This document shows, piece after piece, positions 16,994 through 25,075 of a stretch of DNA of 49,219 nucleotides. This DNA is from Candidatus Methanoperedens sp. Lineage in GTDB: Archaea > Halobacteriota > Methanosarcinia > Methanosarcinales > Methanoperedenaceae. The translations under genes and the position numbers were made by a program. The notes beneath the pieces were generated by a model. The model was not told where the DNA came from. It saw only the letters and a list, made by a program, of their open reading frames with translations, and did not search any database. Location: assembly GCA_026552955.1 (NCBI GenBank), contig JAPMTS010000024.1, positions 1 through 49,219 of the forward strand. Direction: 5' to 3'. Position 1 is the first letter of the stretch. The number at the start of each line of letters is the position of its first letter.

Positions 16994-17866
16994 TCAGCTG
17001 ATGCGAAACAACAACCCATCTTGTTTGATGAACCCCTCATCAACCATTTGTTTGATGATCTTTCGGGTTCTTTCTGGTTCCCTTTTTATACAGATCATGA
17101 GATCCTTTTCGCTGATCTCGCCTTTTTCAAGCATAATTTTTAATACCAAGCCTCGTATCTGGCGGTCAGATCCTTCAAATCGGGACTGTTTAGAATAAGA
17201 ACTACTGCGCCTGTTAGGGTTTGGGACGTTATTTTTGAGCATTGCCCCATAATCCATCAAGGCATAGTACCATTCTCTTGGATTTTCCCTATCAAGAGTC
17301 CTTTCAACGAGTGGAATAATAGCATTATCATTGATCCCTTCCTGATCATGAAAAAAGAAATGAATGAAGACCCTCCTGATATTTGTTTCTATAAAAAGAG
17401 CAGGTTTATTCCATGCAAAGGCAACGATCGATGAGGCAGTCGCTTTACCAATACCGGGAAAGGTCTGGAGGATAGTCTCATCTTCAGGGAGGCGACCATT
17501 GAATTCCGTCATAACTCGTTTGGCTCCTTCTTTGAGAGCCTTAGCTCTTCGGTTGTATCCCATTCCCTGCCATACACGAAGGACCTCTTCCAGAGGAGCG
17601 TTGCTCAAAGAAGAAAAATCCGGAAATACTTTCATGAACTGTGCATATTTTAGAATGACCCGCTCGACCTGAGTTTGCTGGAGCATAATCTCCGATACGT
17701 AGATGTGATACGGTTCAACAGTATGTCTCCAGGGAAGATCTCTCTTGTTGGTGGTGTAATAATTCCATACAATTTCCCTGAAAAGAGAAAAAGACTGGCC
17801 ACATAATCCGTATTTATTCAGATCTCTTCGAAAAGCAGTGAGAGAATCAGTGGTTTGGGATATCAT
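16994..17866 (-). CDS. MutY/endonuclease III-type HhH-GPD DNA glycosylase with C-terminal helical domain
   Basis: The protein is 290 residues from the ATG at 17866. A GTG at 17947 would add 27 residues of low similarity, and neither start has a strong ribosome site. MutY-like motifs are RDLPWR, EIMLQQTQVERV, WQGMGYNRRAKAL and the helix-hairpin-helix FPGIGKATAS. The position of the catalytic Asp of MutY (LDGN in E. coli) appears to read IETN here, and the four FeS-cluster cysteines expected after MDYGAM are absent. The C-terminal ~60 residues look like a winged-helix. I recall other members of this IETN/no-cluster type, so it may be a defined subfamily with a different substrate. Base-excision repair is likely, but the lesion is not known. 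Confidence 0.78.
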   Translation of the reverse strand: MISQTTDSLTAFRRDLNKYGLCGQSFSLFREIVWNYYTTNKRDLPWRHTVEPYHIYVSEIMLQQTQVERVILKYAQFMKVFPDFSSLSNAPLEEVLRVWQGMGYNRRAKALKEGAKRVMTEFNGRLPEDETILQTFPGIGKATASSIVAFAWNKPALFIETNIRRVFIHFFFHDQEGINDNAIIPLVERTLDRENPREWYYALMDYGAMLKNNVPNPNRRSSSYSKQSRFEGSDRQIRGLVLKIMLEKGEISEKDLMICIKREPERTRKIIKQMVDEGFIKQDGLLFRIS

Positions 17867-17980
17867 GATTCGGGATTCTTTTTCTTCGAGGCTGATACAA
17901 ACCGCCCAGGAGAAGTGTCCGATTGCAAGATAATCACCTAAATCCACATGGAATGATTATTTTCCCGTATAGCTCAAGGC

Positions 17981-18703
17981 TCATTTCCTGGGCTCTTTGC
18001 TGTTTTTAAGATCAATTGCAAGTTTGATAATGCCATGAACCATATTCTCTAAATCTTCCTGCGTGTATGGATTTTTTTGTATCTCATCCCAATCTTTTGT
18101 AGTATCCTCATCATTTGGCCCAACCCAGGACGTGATCATATCCTGGGGCATATGGAATCCCAGCCAGTTCAGAAAATTCATGAGATTTCCTGCAACGTGC
18201 TGAACACCATCTACATGACCTATCACGATCAACCCGGCTACTTTATCTTTGATCAATTTCTTACCAAACCAAACATCAGAGTTCTCGATACAGTTCATTC
18301 TTTCAATAAATTTTTGCATCAATGCAGAATGATTATTCCATCGTATTGGTGTGGCAAGGATCAAAACATCAGTCTCAAGGATCGCGTCATAGATTATTTG
18401 CATCTGGTCATCTTCATATTTCATGGAATCCTGGCAGGGATACGTGCAGTAACCAGGATCCTGGGAATAATTACCCTCACAATCATATATTTTCAGATCC
18501 TGCAACCGTATGAAACGAGGAACTGCTCCGGACTCTTTTACCATATCAAGCGCCTGTAACAATATCTGTTCAGATTTGCTCATACCTGCTTTCTGTCTGG
18601 CTGAGCCGGATATGCCAAGCACTTTGATCCCCTGTGCTTTTACCTCATCTGGGGCTGGGATCACATGGACTCCCAATTTCCTTCCACTCGGGTGTGCAGT
18701 CAT
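17981..18703 (-). CDS. NADPH-dependent FMN reductase / flavodoxin-fold protein
   Basis: The 240-residue protein has a flavodoxin-like fold. KVLGISGSARQKAGMSKSE near residue 27 is the FMN phosphate loop, LATPIRWNNHSALMQKFIERM (about 105-130) is the family's isoalloxazine loop and following helix, and VIGHVDGVQH follows. The insert with CEGNYSQDPGYC-TYPC holds several cysteines but lacks the compact spacing of the iron-sulfur flavoprotein cluster motif, so it is better called an NAD(P)H-dependent oxidoreductase. The first 25 residues precede the fold, and the ATG at 18703 has no competing start. The DUF2769 gene begins 62 bases away on the opposite strand, so the two share a promoter region. 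Electron partner and substrate are unknown. Confidence 0.85.
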   Translation of the reverse strand: MTAHPSGRKLGVHVIPAPDEVKAQGIKVLGISGSARQKAGMSKSEQILLQALDMVKESGAVPRFIRLQDLKIYDCEGNYSQDPGYCTYPCQDSMKYEDDQMQIIYDAILETDVLILATPIRWNNHSALMQKFIERMNCIENSDVWFGKKLIKDKVAGLIVIGHVDGVQHVAGNLMNFLNWLGFHMPQDMITSWVGPNDEDTTKDWDEIQKNPYTQEDLENMVHGIIKLAIDLKNSKEPRK

Positions 18704-18765
18704 AAGGAAGTATTATATCTTAGTAATATTAAACATTGTTCTATTGGCAAAGTGAGGTGTTTTAT

Positions 18766-19056
18766 TTGGATAAATATGAAGCATCTGTTGCGCAGATAAT
18801 GAAAATGGGCGATAAAGAACGAGAAGAAATGGTCGCTATCAGGAAAAAATTATGTATTTGCGGCAGGTGCCCTACGTATAATGATTGTGCACAAGAAAAA
18901 AAGGAAATATGGTATTGCGCCCTTGGAAAAAGTCCTGAATGCATCAAGGGGAAAATGGGATGCATTTGCCCAAAATGTCCAATATTCGAAGATATGGGGC
19001 TTAAGAAATCATATTTCTGTGTGCGAGGATCTGAACGAGAACAAAGGGGGATGTGA
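18766..19056 (+). CDS. DUF2769 Cys-rich protein
   Basis: The protein is 96 residues from the TTG at 18766, selected because a GAGGTG ribosome site lies about six to seven bases before it; the upstream ATG at 18736 has none. The Cys pattern is CICGRCPTYNDC, then YCALGKSPEC, then CICPKCPIF and YFC. DUF2769 proteins of this kind are common in Methanosarcinales. They are thought to bind metal through these cysteines, but no function is established. It is followed by a signal-peptide protein whose start is 88 bases downstream. The neighbouring flavoprotein is divergent, and a joint redox or metal-stress role would be a guess. Confidence 0.82.
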   Translation: MDKYEASVAQIMKMGDKEREEMVAIRKKLCICGRCPTYNDCAQEKKEIWYCALGKSPECIKGKMGCICPKCPIFEDMGLKKSYFCVRGSEREQRGM

Positions 19057-19144
19057 TCTTTCATATATATGCTGTAAAATCAATATTTTTCGATACAAAA
19101 TTATTAATAGTCCGGGGAGATATGTAATTCATGGGGATAACAAC

Positions 19145-20176
19145 ATGAAACAAACAAACGCATACGTTCGAACATTTTCAGTATTCATCTGTTTCTTGCT
19201 TTCTGCAACACAAATATATGCTCATTCCCCGCTCATTCCCGGTATTAATGATGGTCTCAACTCAGCAACTTTCATATCTGACCCTACAAAATCATGGGCG
19301 ATCTATGGAGAACTCCATGAAGGCAAAGAGGCACAGTATTACCGATTCGACATCAATGAAACCCAGAAGATCCATATATCCCTGCTAAAATCCACTGATC
19401 CCGATAACCGGGATTTTGTTCCCAGCTTTGCGCTCATGGGTCCGGGATTACAAGGCCAGGGCGATCTCCCGGCATTTGTGGAAGTACCGGCTGGAGCAAA
19501 TGCCAATGTTATCTCAGGCGTGCAACCTACCCTGGGAACATATGAACCTTTCTCAGCGAGCAGTTTTTATTCACTCGCTGATCTGGAAATAGATGCCCCG
19601 GTATCGGGTTCGTATTACATTGCAGTCTATGAACCCAGACGAGGCGGTCAATATAGCCTTGCTGTAGGTGACCGCGAAGCTTTCTCGCTCAGTGAATGGA
19701 TATTCATACCTATCAAATTACTATCCATATATCAATGGGGAGGACAAAGCCTTTTCATAATATTCCTCCCCATTATCGCGACTCTTGCCATCGGTCTTTG
19801 GATCTTTCGAAGAAAGGGCTGGATGCCAAAGACGCCTTTTGAATGGGCCGGGATCCTGGCTGGTCTTTTATTTTTTGGCAGTGGAGTTCTGTTTTTATTC
19901 GAAATGTTCCTGGCGCTGACCCGGGTTTCACCGGTGCCAGAGATCGTGATCACCATTATCCTGGGTATTTTGCCCATCATTCTGGGCATCGCAGTCATTC
20001 GAATTATCGTGAAAAACAGGGAAAAGGTTGTCATGGGAAAGAGGGCTTTCCTTTTCGTCATAGGGATACTGGCCTTCTTCTTGTGGGCTGGTTTCTTACT
20101 GGGTCCTGCCCTTGCAATAGCAGCCAGTTTCATGCCCCAAAAAAAAAACTATAATCTCAGGAAATCAATACATTGA
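19145..20176 (+). CDS. Secreted-domain membrane protein of unknown function
   Basis: The protein is 343 residues from the ATG at 19145, where a typical signal peptide begins (Met-Lys, hydrophobic core, AHS cleavage region); the frame is open upstream but overlaps the DUF2769 gene. A beta-rich extracytoplasmic domain (about 25-185) includes AQYYRFDINETQKIHISL and GSYYIAVYEPRRGGQYSLAVG. These strands resemble pre-peptidase C-terminal (PPC) domains. Three to four membrane helices follow (about 200-330), then a short basic tail. I do not recognise a named family. The start is preceded by a GGGGATAA purine stretch. The PPC-like strands recall those inside the multiheme cytochromes in this window, but no heme motif is present. 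Confidence 0.72.
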   Translation: MKQTNAYVRTFSVFICFLLSATQIYAHSPLIPGINDGLNSATFISDPTKSWAIYGELHEGKEAQYYRFDINETQKIHISLLKSTDPDNRDFVPSFALMGPGLQGQGDLPAFVEVPAGANANVISGVQPTLGTYEPFSASSFYSLADLEIDAPVSGSYYIAVYEPRRGGQYSLAVGDREAFSLSEWIFIPIKLLSIYQWGGQSLFIIFLPIIATLAIGLWIFRRKGWMPKTPFEWAGILAGLLFFGSGVLFLFEMFLALTRVSPVPEIVITIILGILPIILGIAVIRIIVKNREKVVMGKRAFLFVIGILAFFLWAGFLLGPALAIAASFMPQKKNYNLRKSIH

Positions 20177-20217
20177 ATTGAGGTAAACCATGAAAGAAAA
20201 GAAATTTAATAATCATT

Positions 20218-21561
20218 ATGTTCTTTAACGAAAACATTGAAACCCTGAACAGGAGCGAGTTAGATTCGCTTGTAGAAGAGCGCATACGCTATACGGTCAA
20301 ATATGCCAGTGAGCACTCCCCATTTTACAGGAAATGGTTCAAAGAGAATGGGATAGATCCGTGCAATGTTCGCACGCATGAAGACCTCAGGGAATTGCCC
20401 ATAATATCAGGAAGGACAATACGCGAGAACCAGCCTCCTGAGACTGCGGATTTCCAGTTCAAAAGCGTAGCGTGGAAGGATGTTTTCACCCTCCATGAAA
20501 CATCAGGGACGAGCGGTAATCCCAAGGCTTTCTTTCTCACCTGGGAAGATTGGCAGCGATACGCAGAAAAATATGCACGGATCTTTGTTTCCCAGGGTCT
20601 TGGGCCAGAAGATCGCGTGATCGTGTGCGCTTCATACGGCATGAACGTGGGCGCCAACACGATGACACTTGCCGCTCGCGATATCGGCATGACCATTATC
20701 CCGGAAGGGAAATGCACGTTTCCTCTTCGAGTCATGAAGAACTATCAACCAACCGCTATTGTTGGAAGCATCTTCAAGCTCATTGGACTTGCACGGCAGA
20801 TGAATAAGGAAAATATGATTCCTCAAGAATCCAGTATCAAGCGTCTTATTGTAGGGGGTGAAAGTTTTGCAGAAGAGTCCCGCGCATACCTTGCAGAACT
20901 GTGGGATCGGGATGTATATAACTCGTATGGAAGTACCGAAGGAACGATGTGCGGTGAATGCACAGATCTGAGTGGCCTCCATGTGCCTGAAGACTTCGTA
21001 CACCTTGATATTTATGACCCGAAACTGAAAGATTTCGTTGCGGATGGCGAATGCGGAAGGATGGTACTTACAACGCTGTTACCGGTGGGTGCCAAGAGCG
21101 GAACTCTCCTGCTTAATTATGATACGGATGACACAACAGTTGTTACAACAAGAGATAAGTGTGCATGCGGAAGAACGCACATGAAAATCCTTAACCCACA
21201 GCGTGAATCTGAAACATTCTGGGTCGCAGAGACCCCATTTAATCGTGTGGATATGGAGCGGGGCGTATTCCAGCGTGAGAATATGGAATACCTTACCGGT
21301 GAATATGAGGCCTTCCTGTACGGCGGGGATGATGAAGGAGAGACCATAATGAGAGTGAGTGTGGAATGCCTTGACCAGCAAAAGTGCGACCGAAAACTGG
21401 TTGAAGAGAACTTCCTGAAGGCTTTTTTTACGTATAAGCTGCGTCTTGCAGAAGCGTATGCCAGTGGGACTTTCAAGATCGTCTTTAACTTTGTGGGTCT
21501 TTCGGAACTTGAATTGTATCGTATCAAAGGAAGACCAAAAAGGATAGTGGATAGAAGATAA
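20218..21561 (+). CDS. Phenylacetate-CoA ligase / coenzyme F390 synthetase-like adenylate-forming enzyme
   Basis: The 447-residue protein has the length and order of the PaaK family. ANL-type motifs are HETSGTSGNPKAFFLT (phosphate loop), NSYGSTEG (A5), and a CACGRTH segment followed by the C-terminal lid. Euryarchaeal homologues are often annotated coenzyme F390 synthetase, which adenylates F420 under oxidative conditions, whereas PaaK itself activates aryl acids to CoA thioesters. The sequence alone does not settle which. Its start lies 41 bases after the upstream membrane protein, and the TspO gene follows after 33 bases. The Cys pair (CACG) could bind a metal, as seen in related ligases. 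Confidence 0.8.
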   Translation: MFFNENIETLNRSELDSLVEERIRYTVKYASEHSPFYRKWFKENGIDPCNVRTHEDLRELPIISGRTIRENQPPETADFQFKSVAWKDVFTLHETSGTSGNPKAFFLTWEDWQRYAEKYARIFVSQGLGPEDRVIVCASYGMNVGANTMTLAARDIGMTIIPEGKCTFPLRVMKNYQPTAIVGSIFKLIGLARQMNKENMIPQESSIKRLIVGGESFAEESRAYLAELWDRDVYNSYGSTEGTMCGECTDLSGLHVPEDFVHLDIYDPKLKDFVADGECGRMVLTTLLPVGAKSGTLLLNYDTDDTTVVTTRDKCACGRTHMKILNPQRESETFWVAETPFNRVDMERGVFQRENMEYLTGEYEAFLYGGDDEGETIMRVSVECLDQQKCDRKLVEENFLKAFFTYKLRLAEAYASGTFKIVFNFVGLSELELYRIKGRPKRIVDRR

Positions 21562-21594
21562 ATATAAACAATATTATTAAACAGGTGACACCAT

Positions 21595-22083
21595 ATGATA
21601 AATATGACATTTTCAGACCAGAAGAAATTGATCTTCAGCATATTCATCTGTCTGTTCGCGGGTTTTATAGGTTCGTATTTTACCACCCCGGCGATCCCGA
21701 CATGGTTTGCAACACTTCAGAAGCCATCTTTTGCCCCCCCAAACTGGGTATTTGCCCCTGTATGGACCTCTCTTTATATAATGATGGGGATCTCATTATT
21801 TCTCGTGTGGCAAAAGGGCCGGGAGGACAAAACAGTAAAAGCGGCCATATATCTTTTCGCAGGTCAGCTTGTCCTCAATGCGTTGTGGTCTTTTGTGTTC
21901 TTTGGGCTCAGATCGCCTCTTTTGGGTCTCATTGAAATAATCATTCTGTGGATCGCAATATTAGCGACGATAATGAGTTTCATGAAGGTATCAAGAACAG
22001 CGGCCTATTTGCTCATTCCATATTTCCTATGGGTAAGCTTTGCTTCGATCGTAAATTTCTCAATATGGAGCCTCAATCGTTGA
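21595..22083 (+). CDS. tspO: TspO/MBR family protein
   Basis: This 162-residue protein has five hydrophobic helices. Its family motifs are WFATLQKPSFAPPNWVFAPVW in the loop and second helix, and LNALWSFVFFG near residue 105. TspO proteins bind tetrapyrroles and lipids in membranes, and in bacteria they influence porphyrin handling and stress responses. A link to heme management in an organism with many c-type cytochromes is possible but is inference. The ATG at 21595 is preceded by a GGTGA ribosome site at a proper distance; an internal ATG nine bases later is less likely. It is the last gene before the 205-bp gap that precedes the molybdopterin genes. Confidence 0.9.
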   Translation: MINMTFSDQKKLIFSIFICLFAGFIGSYFTTPAIPTWFATLQKPSFAPPNWVFAPVWTSLYIMMGISLFLVWQKGREDKTVKAAIYLFAGQLVLNALWSFVFFGLRSPLLGLIEIIILWIAILATIMSFMKVSRTAAYLLIPYFLWVSFASIVNFSIWSLNR

Positions 22084-22288
22084 GATTGTGGATATGATAT
22101 AATCAATGAAGATAGAACGACTTGGGACTCTAAAAGTCGAACTCAGAGTTGTCTGAGAGACTGTTCCCTACAAACGTGTGGGTAGCAAACTCACATTAGC
22201 TATTTATCAAAGTATACATGATTTACAACTAATTATTAGAATAGATTCAGACCCTAAGATTAAAAAATGGAGTTTATCAAAGGTTATC

Positions 22289-23113
22289 ATGAAAATAATC
22301 TCGGTTATAGGATATAAGAAAACAGGGAAAACCACATTAGTGGAAAAACTTGTATGCGCCTTGAAAAACTATGGCTCCGTAGGAACAATAAAACATTTGC
22401 ATGAACATAATATGAACAATCCAGGTACAGACACATGGAAACATGCCAGTGCTGGCGCTGATGTGGTTATTGGTGTCACTCAAAGTGAACTTATAAAATT
22501 CTCGCGTGAAAATAATCTTACAAAGGCCCTGGATGAACTTGCAGATACAGGAGTGAATTTTGGAGTGATCGAGGGTTTTAAAGAAAGTAAATTGCCTAAA
22601 ATAGCGCTGGGTAATGTTGAGGCCATTAATATTCTCAAAAGGTTGGATAAACCTGAGAGTGCGGATATTGAAGCCATTATCAATATAATACGTGAACAAC
22701 CGGAATATCATACTTTGAACTCATTACTTGCCACAATCCGTAGTTCCAGGGATATAGACAAAAGTGGAGCCATCGGGACTTTCACAGGATTTGTCCGGGC
22801 AGCAGAAAAAGAAATCCGAACAGAGTTTCTCGAATTTGAGGAATATAGGGATGTTGCTAGAAAAAAGATGAATGAACTATGCTCAGAACTTAAACAAAAA
22901 GATGGGATTATCGATGTCCTGATGCATCATAAAACAGGCATCATTTTGAAAGGAGAGGATATAGTGTATATTGTCGTGGCTGCAGCACACAGGGAACAAC
23001 TTTTTTCTGTTCTAAGGGAAGCTATCGAACGTTTGAAGGCGCAAGTGCCAATCTGGAAAAAGGAGCATACGCAAAATGGTGAATTCTGGGTGCACGACAC
23101 AAACAATAGTTAA
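22289..23113 (+). CDS. mobB-moaE: MobB-MoaE fusion: molybdopterin-guanine dinucleotide GTPase and molybdopterin synthase large subunit
   Basis: The protein is 274 residues from the ATG at 22289. An upstream in-frame GTG would add 37 residues with no MobB similarity. The MobB half (about 1-140) opens MKIISVIGYKKTGKTTL (P-loop) and has TDTWKHASAGADVV. The MoaE half (about 150-274) has IGTFTGFVRA, LEFEEYRDVARKKM and PIWKKEH, which carries the two conserved lysines of the sulfur-transfer site. MoaE inserts sulfur into precursor Z with MoaD, and MobB assists MobA in nucleotide attachment. The fusion puts both steps on one chain. MobA follows 7 bases downstream. MoaD is not in the window. Partner genes MoaA/C would be needed elsewhere. 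Confidence 0.9.
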   Translation: MKIISVIGYKKTGKTTLVEKLVCALKNYGSVGTIKHLHEHNMNNPGTDTWKHASAGADVVIGVTQSELIKFSRENNLTKALDELADTGVNFGVIEGFKESKLPKIALGNVEAINILKRLDKPESADIEAIINIIREQPEYHTLNSLLATIRSSRDIDKSGAIGTFTGFVRAAEKEIRTEFLEFEEYRDVARKKMNELCSELKQKDGIIDVLMHHKTGIILKGEDIVYIVVAAAHREQLFSVLREAIERLKAQVPIWKKEHTQNGEFWVHDTNNS

Positions 23114-23120
23114 ATGAGAT

Positions 23121-23720
23121 ATGTCCTGTTCAGCACTCATTCTCGCTGGCGGAAGAGGCAGCCGCCTGGGATTCCGGGAAAAAGCCCTTCTTGATATAAG
23201 TGGGAAACCTTTGATAGCTTTTGTCATCGAAAGCCTGGAAAAAGTAGTTGACGAAATAATAATTTCCGTTCGCGATGAGGCACAGGGTGAGCTTTTAAAG
23301 ACGTTATTTCCGGACATGCGGTATGCTTATGACATGTATGAAAACACAGGTCCGCTCGCAGGCATACTTTCAGGGCTTTCCATCTGTAAGGACGAGTATT
23401 GTTTTATTGCAGCATGCGATATGCCTTTTATTAATGAAAAGGCCGTACATTTGCTTTTTTCAAAGTGCAGGGATTATGATGCAGCTATCCCACGACAGGG
23501 TGATGGATTTCTCGAACCCCTTCATGCTGTTTATAACAGCAGATCAATGATGAGTGAAACAAAGAAATCTCTCGAAAAAAGTGAAACTACTATACTTGCA
23601 CCTATTTCAAGACTGAATGTAAATTATGTGCCTTTTGAAGAGATAAGCAAAATAGACCCTGAATTAGCAACATTTATGAATATCAACACCTGCGAGGATA
23701 TAAAAAAGATTGATTTATGA
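23121..23720 (+). CDS. mobA: Molybdenum cofactor guanylyltransferase
   Basis: The 199-residue protein opens SALILAGGRGSRLGFREKALL, the nucleotidyltransferase signature with the GTP-binding Gly-rich loop and catalytic Lys. NTGPLAGILSGL follows near residue 75, and FIAACDMPF near residue 95 supplies the Mg-binding Asp. It attaches GMP to molybdopterin to give the bis-MGD cofactor used by DMSO-reductase-type enzymes such as formate dehydrogenase, formylmethanofuran dehydrogenase and nitrate reductase. It follows the mobB-moaE gene by 7 bases and its stop overlaps a decayed mobB in ATGA. Length is typical. Start at 23121 is the only Met before the conserved strand. Confidence 0.92.
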   Translation: MSCSALILAGGRGSRLGFREKALLDISGKPLIAFVIESLEKVVDEIIISVRDEAQGELLKTLFPDMRYAYDMYENTGPLAGILSGLSICKDEYCFIAACDMPFINEKAVHLLFSKCRDYDAAIPRQGDGFLEPLHAVYNSRSMMSETKKSLEKSETTILAPISRLNVNYVPFEEISKIDPELATFMNINTCEDIKKIDL

Positions 23721-24004
23721 AGCCTCCGATAATCTGCATAGGAGGAAAAAGTAAAAGCATGAAATAATGATCATGGAAGTATGCAAAAGCAGGAGCGGAT
23801 ACAGTGGCTATTTCATCATCGATGAAATTTGCAGTCATAATAAAAGCAAGTGGCGAACCCGATATTGATGACATCATTGAAAAACACTTCGCAGAGGATA
23901 TTGAGTTATTCAAACGAGGGTGCGAAGTTGTAGCAGTTATCGACAAAAATGTTGGAAGGGAGGACATACCAGGACTTGCAAATATAGTGGCAAGATTTTT
24001 GTGA
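23717..24004 (+). pseudogene. Decayed second mobB, translationally overlapping mobA
   Basis: The ATG at 23717 overlaps the mobA stop as ATGA. The frame reads MKPPIICIGGKSKSMK, an obvious MobB opening whose P-loop would normally be GKSKSGKT, then two stops (TAA TGA at 23765-23770). The same frame then continues with SWKYAKAGADTVAIS, which matches the middle of MobB (TDTWKHASAGADVVIG in the fusion upstream), and ends at 24004 with a reasonable MobB C-terminus. About 35-45 residues between the P-loop and the TDTWK region are missing. It is therefore a deletion-plus-nonsense relic. The fused mobB upstream may have taken over its role. Confidence 0.75.
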
Positions 24005-24018
24005 GAGCAAGAGGTAGT

Positions 24019-25038
24019 TCACTTCCCAACATACGGATTGAACTCATTTGTATAGAAATCTGATGGTTTATACTCACCATCTTTTATTCTTCCATCCTTT
24101 ACTAACTCATCGATCCAGAACTGCACATCGCTATCCCGAAGGAGTGCATGTTCCCTGACACCAAAACCTTTCCAATATTGTGCAATTTCAGGATTCCCGC
24201 CCTTAGCTTTCATTATGTTAGCTGCCAGCTCCTTCGCTTTGTCCGGATGGTCTTTTGCCCAGTCCGCAGCTTTCGCGCTTGCCTCTACGAACTGCCTCAC
24301 AGCCTCAGGATTTTCTTTTATGAATTTTTCTGACATGAACATACCGCAATGGGTCTGGTTCCCGATGATATCATAATCAGTAAACAGCACCCTTATGCCG
24401 CCTCCTGCTTCCATTTTGTCGATCTGGGCACCCACAGGGGCGACTACATCAACAAGTCCCTGGCGCAGCACTTCTTCATGATGGCTCATTACAAGAAGCT
24501 GCACATCATCTTTTGACATATTGTTCCTTGAAAGATATTCACGCGTCACATAATCAGCATGTCCTCCCAGTGTATGTACTGCGATTTTTTTGCCTTTCAA
24601 GTCTCTTGCGCTCCTGATACTGCTGTTTTCAAGTACGATCCACTTGGACAGGTATGGTGACCCTTCATACCAGCTCTCAGGCGAGTTACCCATTGGACCT
24701 GCCACTGCTTTAATTTCCGCGCCTCTCACTTTTGCATTGATTATCGGGACCCAGGCTGAATGTCCCACATCACTGCTGCCTGTAGCCACGGACATGATAT
24801 CTTCAGGACCTCCTGTTGTTGAGCCCAGACGGTTTATGGTTATTCCCCTGAAATATCCGAGTTCATGTGCAAACTCATACGGTTCAACAACTGCTGATGA
24901 TGAGAGATAACGTATGGTAACAACGTTTTCTTTTGTTTGATTGTCTTCTTGCAGGCTTTTCTCATCTGTTAAACATCCAGCCACGGCGATAATGGCTATG
25001 ACAATAACAGCTACCCATATTTTTATTTTATTGTTCAT
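24019..25038 (-). CDS. ABC transporter substrate-binding lipoprotein (NitT/TauT family)
   Basis: The protein is 339 residues from the ATG at 25038, which has a GGGTG ribosome site; eight further codons upstream are unlikely. The signal peptide ends in a lipobox-like AVAGC, so the mature protein is probably anchored by a lipidated Cys. The SsuA/THI5-like fold has a beta strand VVTIRYLSS, a helix with ELGYFRG and the segments VATGSSDVGHSAW, LKGKKIAVHTLGGHAD and QFVEASAKAADW. It is the third gene of a minus-strand operon: ATPase, permease, binding protein. The family carries sulfonates, nitrate, taurine, pyrimidine precursors or related small anions, and the substrate here is not readable. It lies convergent to the molybdopterin genes. 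Confidence 0.88.
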   Translation of the reverse strand: MNNKIKIWVAVIVIAIIAVAGCLTDEKSLQEDNQTKENVVTIRYLSSSAVVEPYEFAHELGYFRGITINRLGSTTGGPEDIMSVATGSSDVGHSAWVPIINAKVRGAEIKAVAGPMGNSPESWYEGSPYLSKWIVLENSSIRSARDLKGKKIAVHTLGGHADYVTREYLSRNNMSKDDVQLLVMSHHEEVLRQGLVDVVAPVGAQIDKMEAGGGIRVLFTDYDIIGNQTHCGMFMSEKFIKENPEAVRQFVEASAKAADWAKDHPDKAKELAANIMKAKGGNPEIAQYWKGFGVREHALLRDSDVQFWIDELVKDGRIKDGEYKPSDFYTNEFNPYVGK

Positions 25039-25075
25039 TTTGAACACCCGTATATATTTCACTATATTTCATCAT

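Noticed and set aside
18881-19144. 88-residue extension of the membrane protein at 19145 overlapping the DUF2769 gene
   Set aside because: The overlap reads a different frame of the well-supported DUF2769 gene, and a good signal peptide starts at 19145.
22178-22288. 37-residue N-terminal extension of MobB from an upstream GTG
   Set aside because: The extension shows no MobB similarity. The normal MobB opening MKIISVIGYKKTGK starts at the ATG at 22289, and the upstream part may be a transposon fossil.
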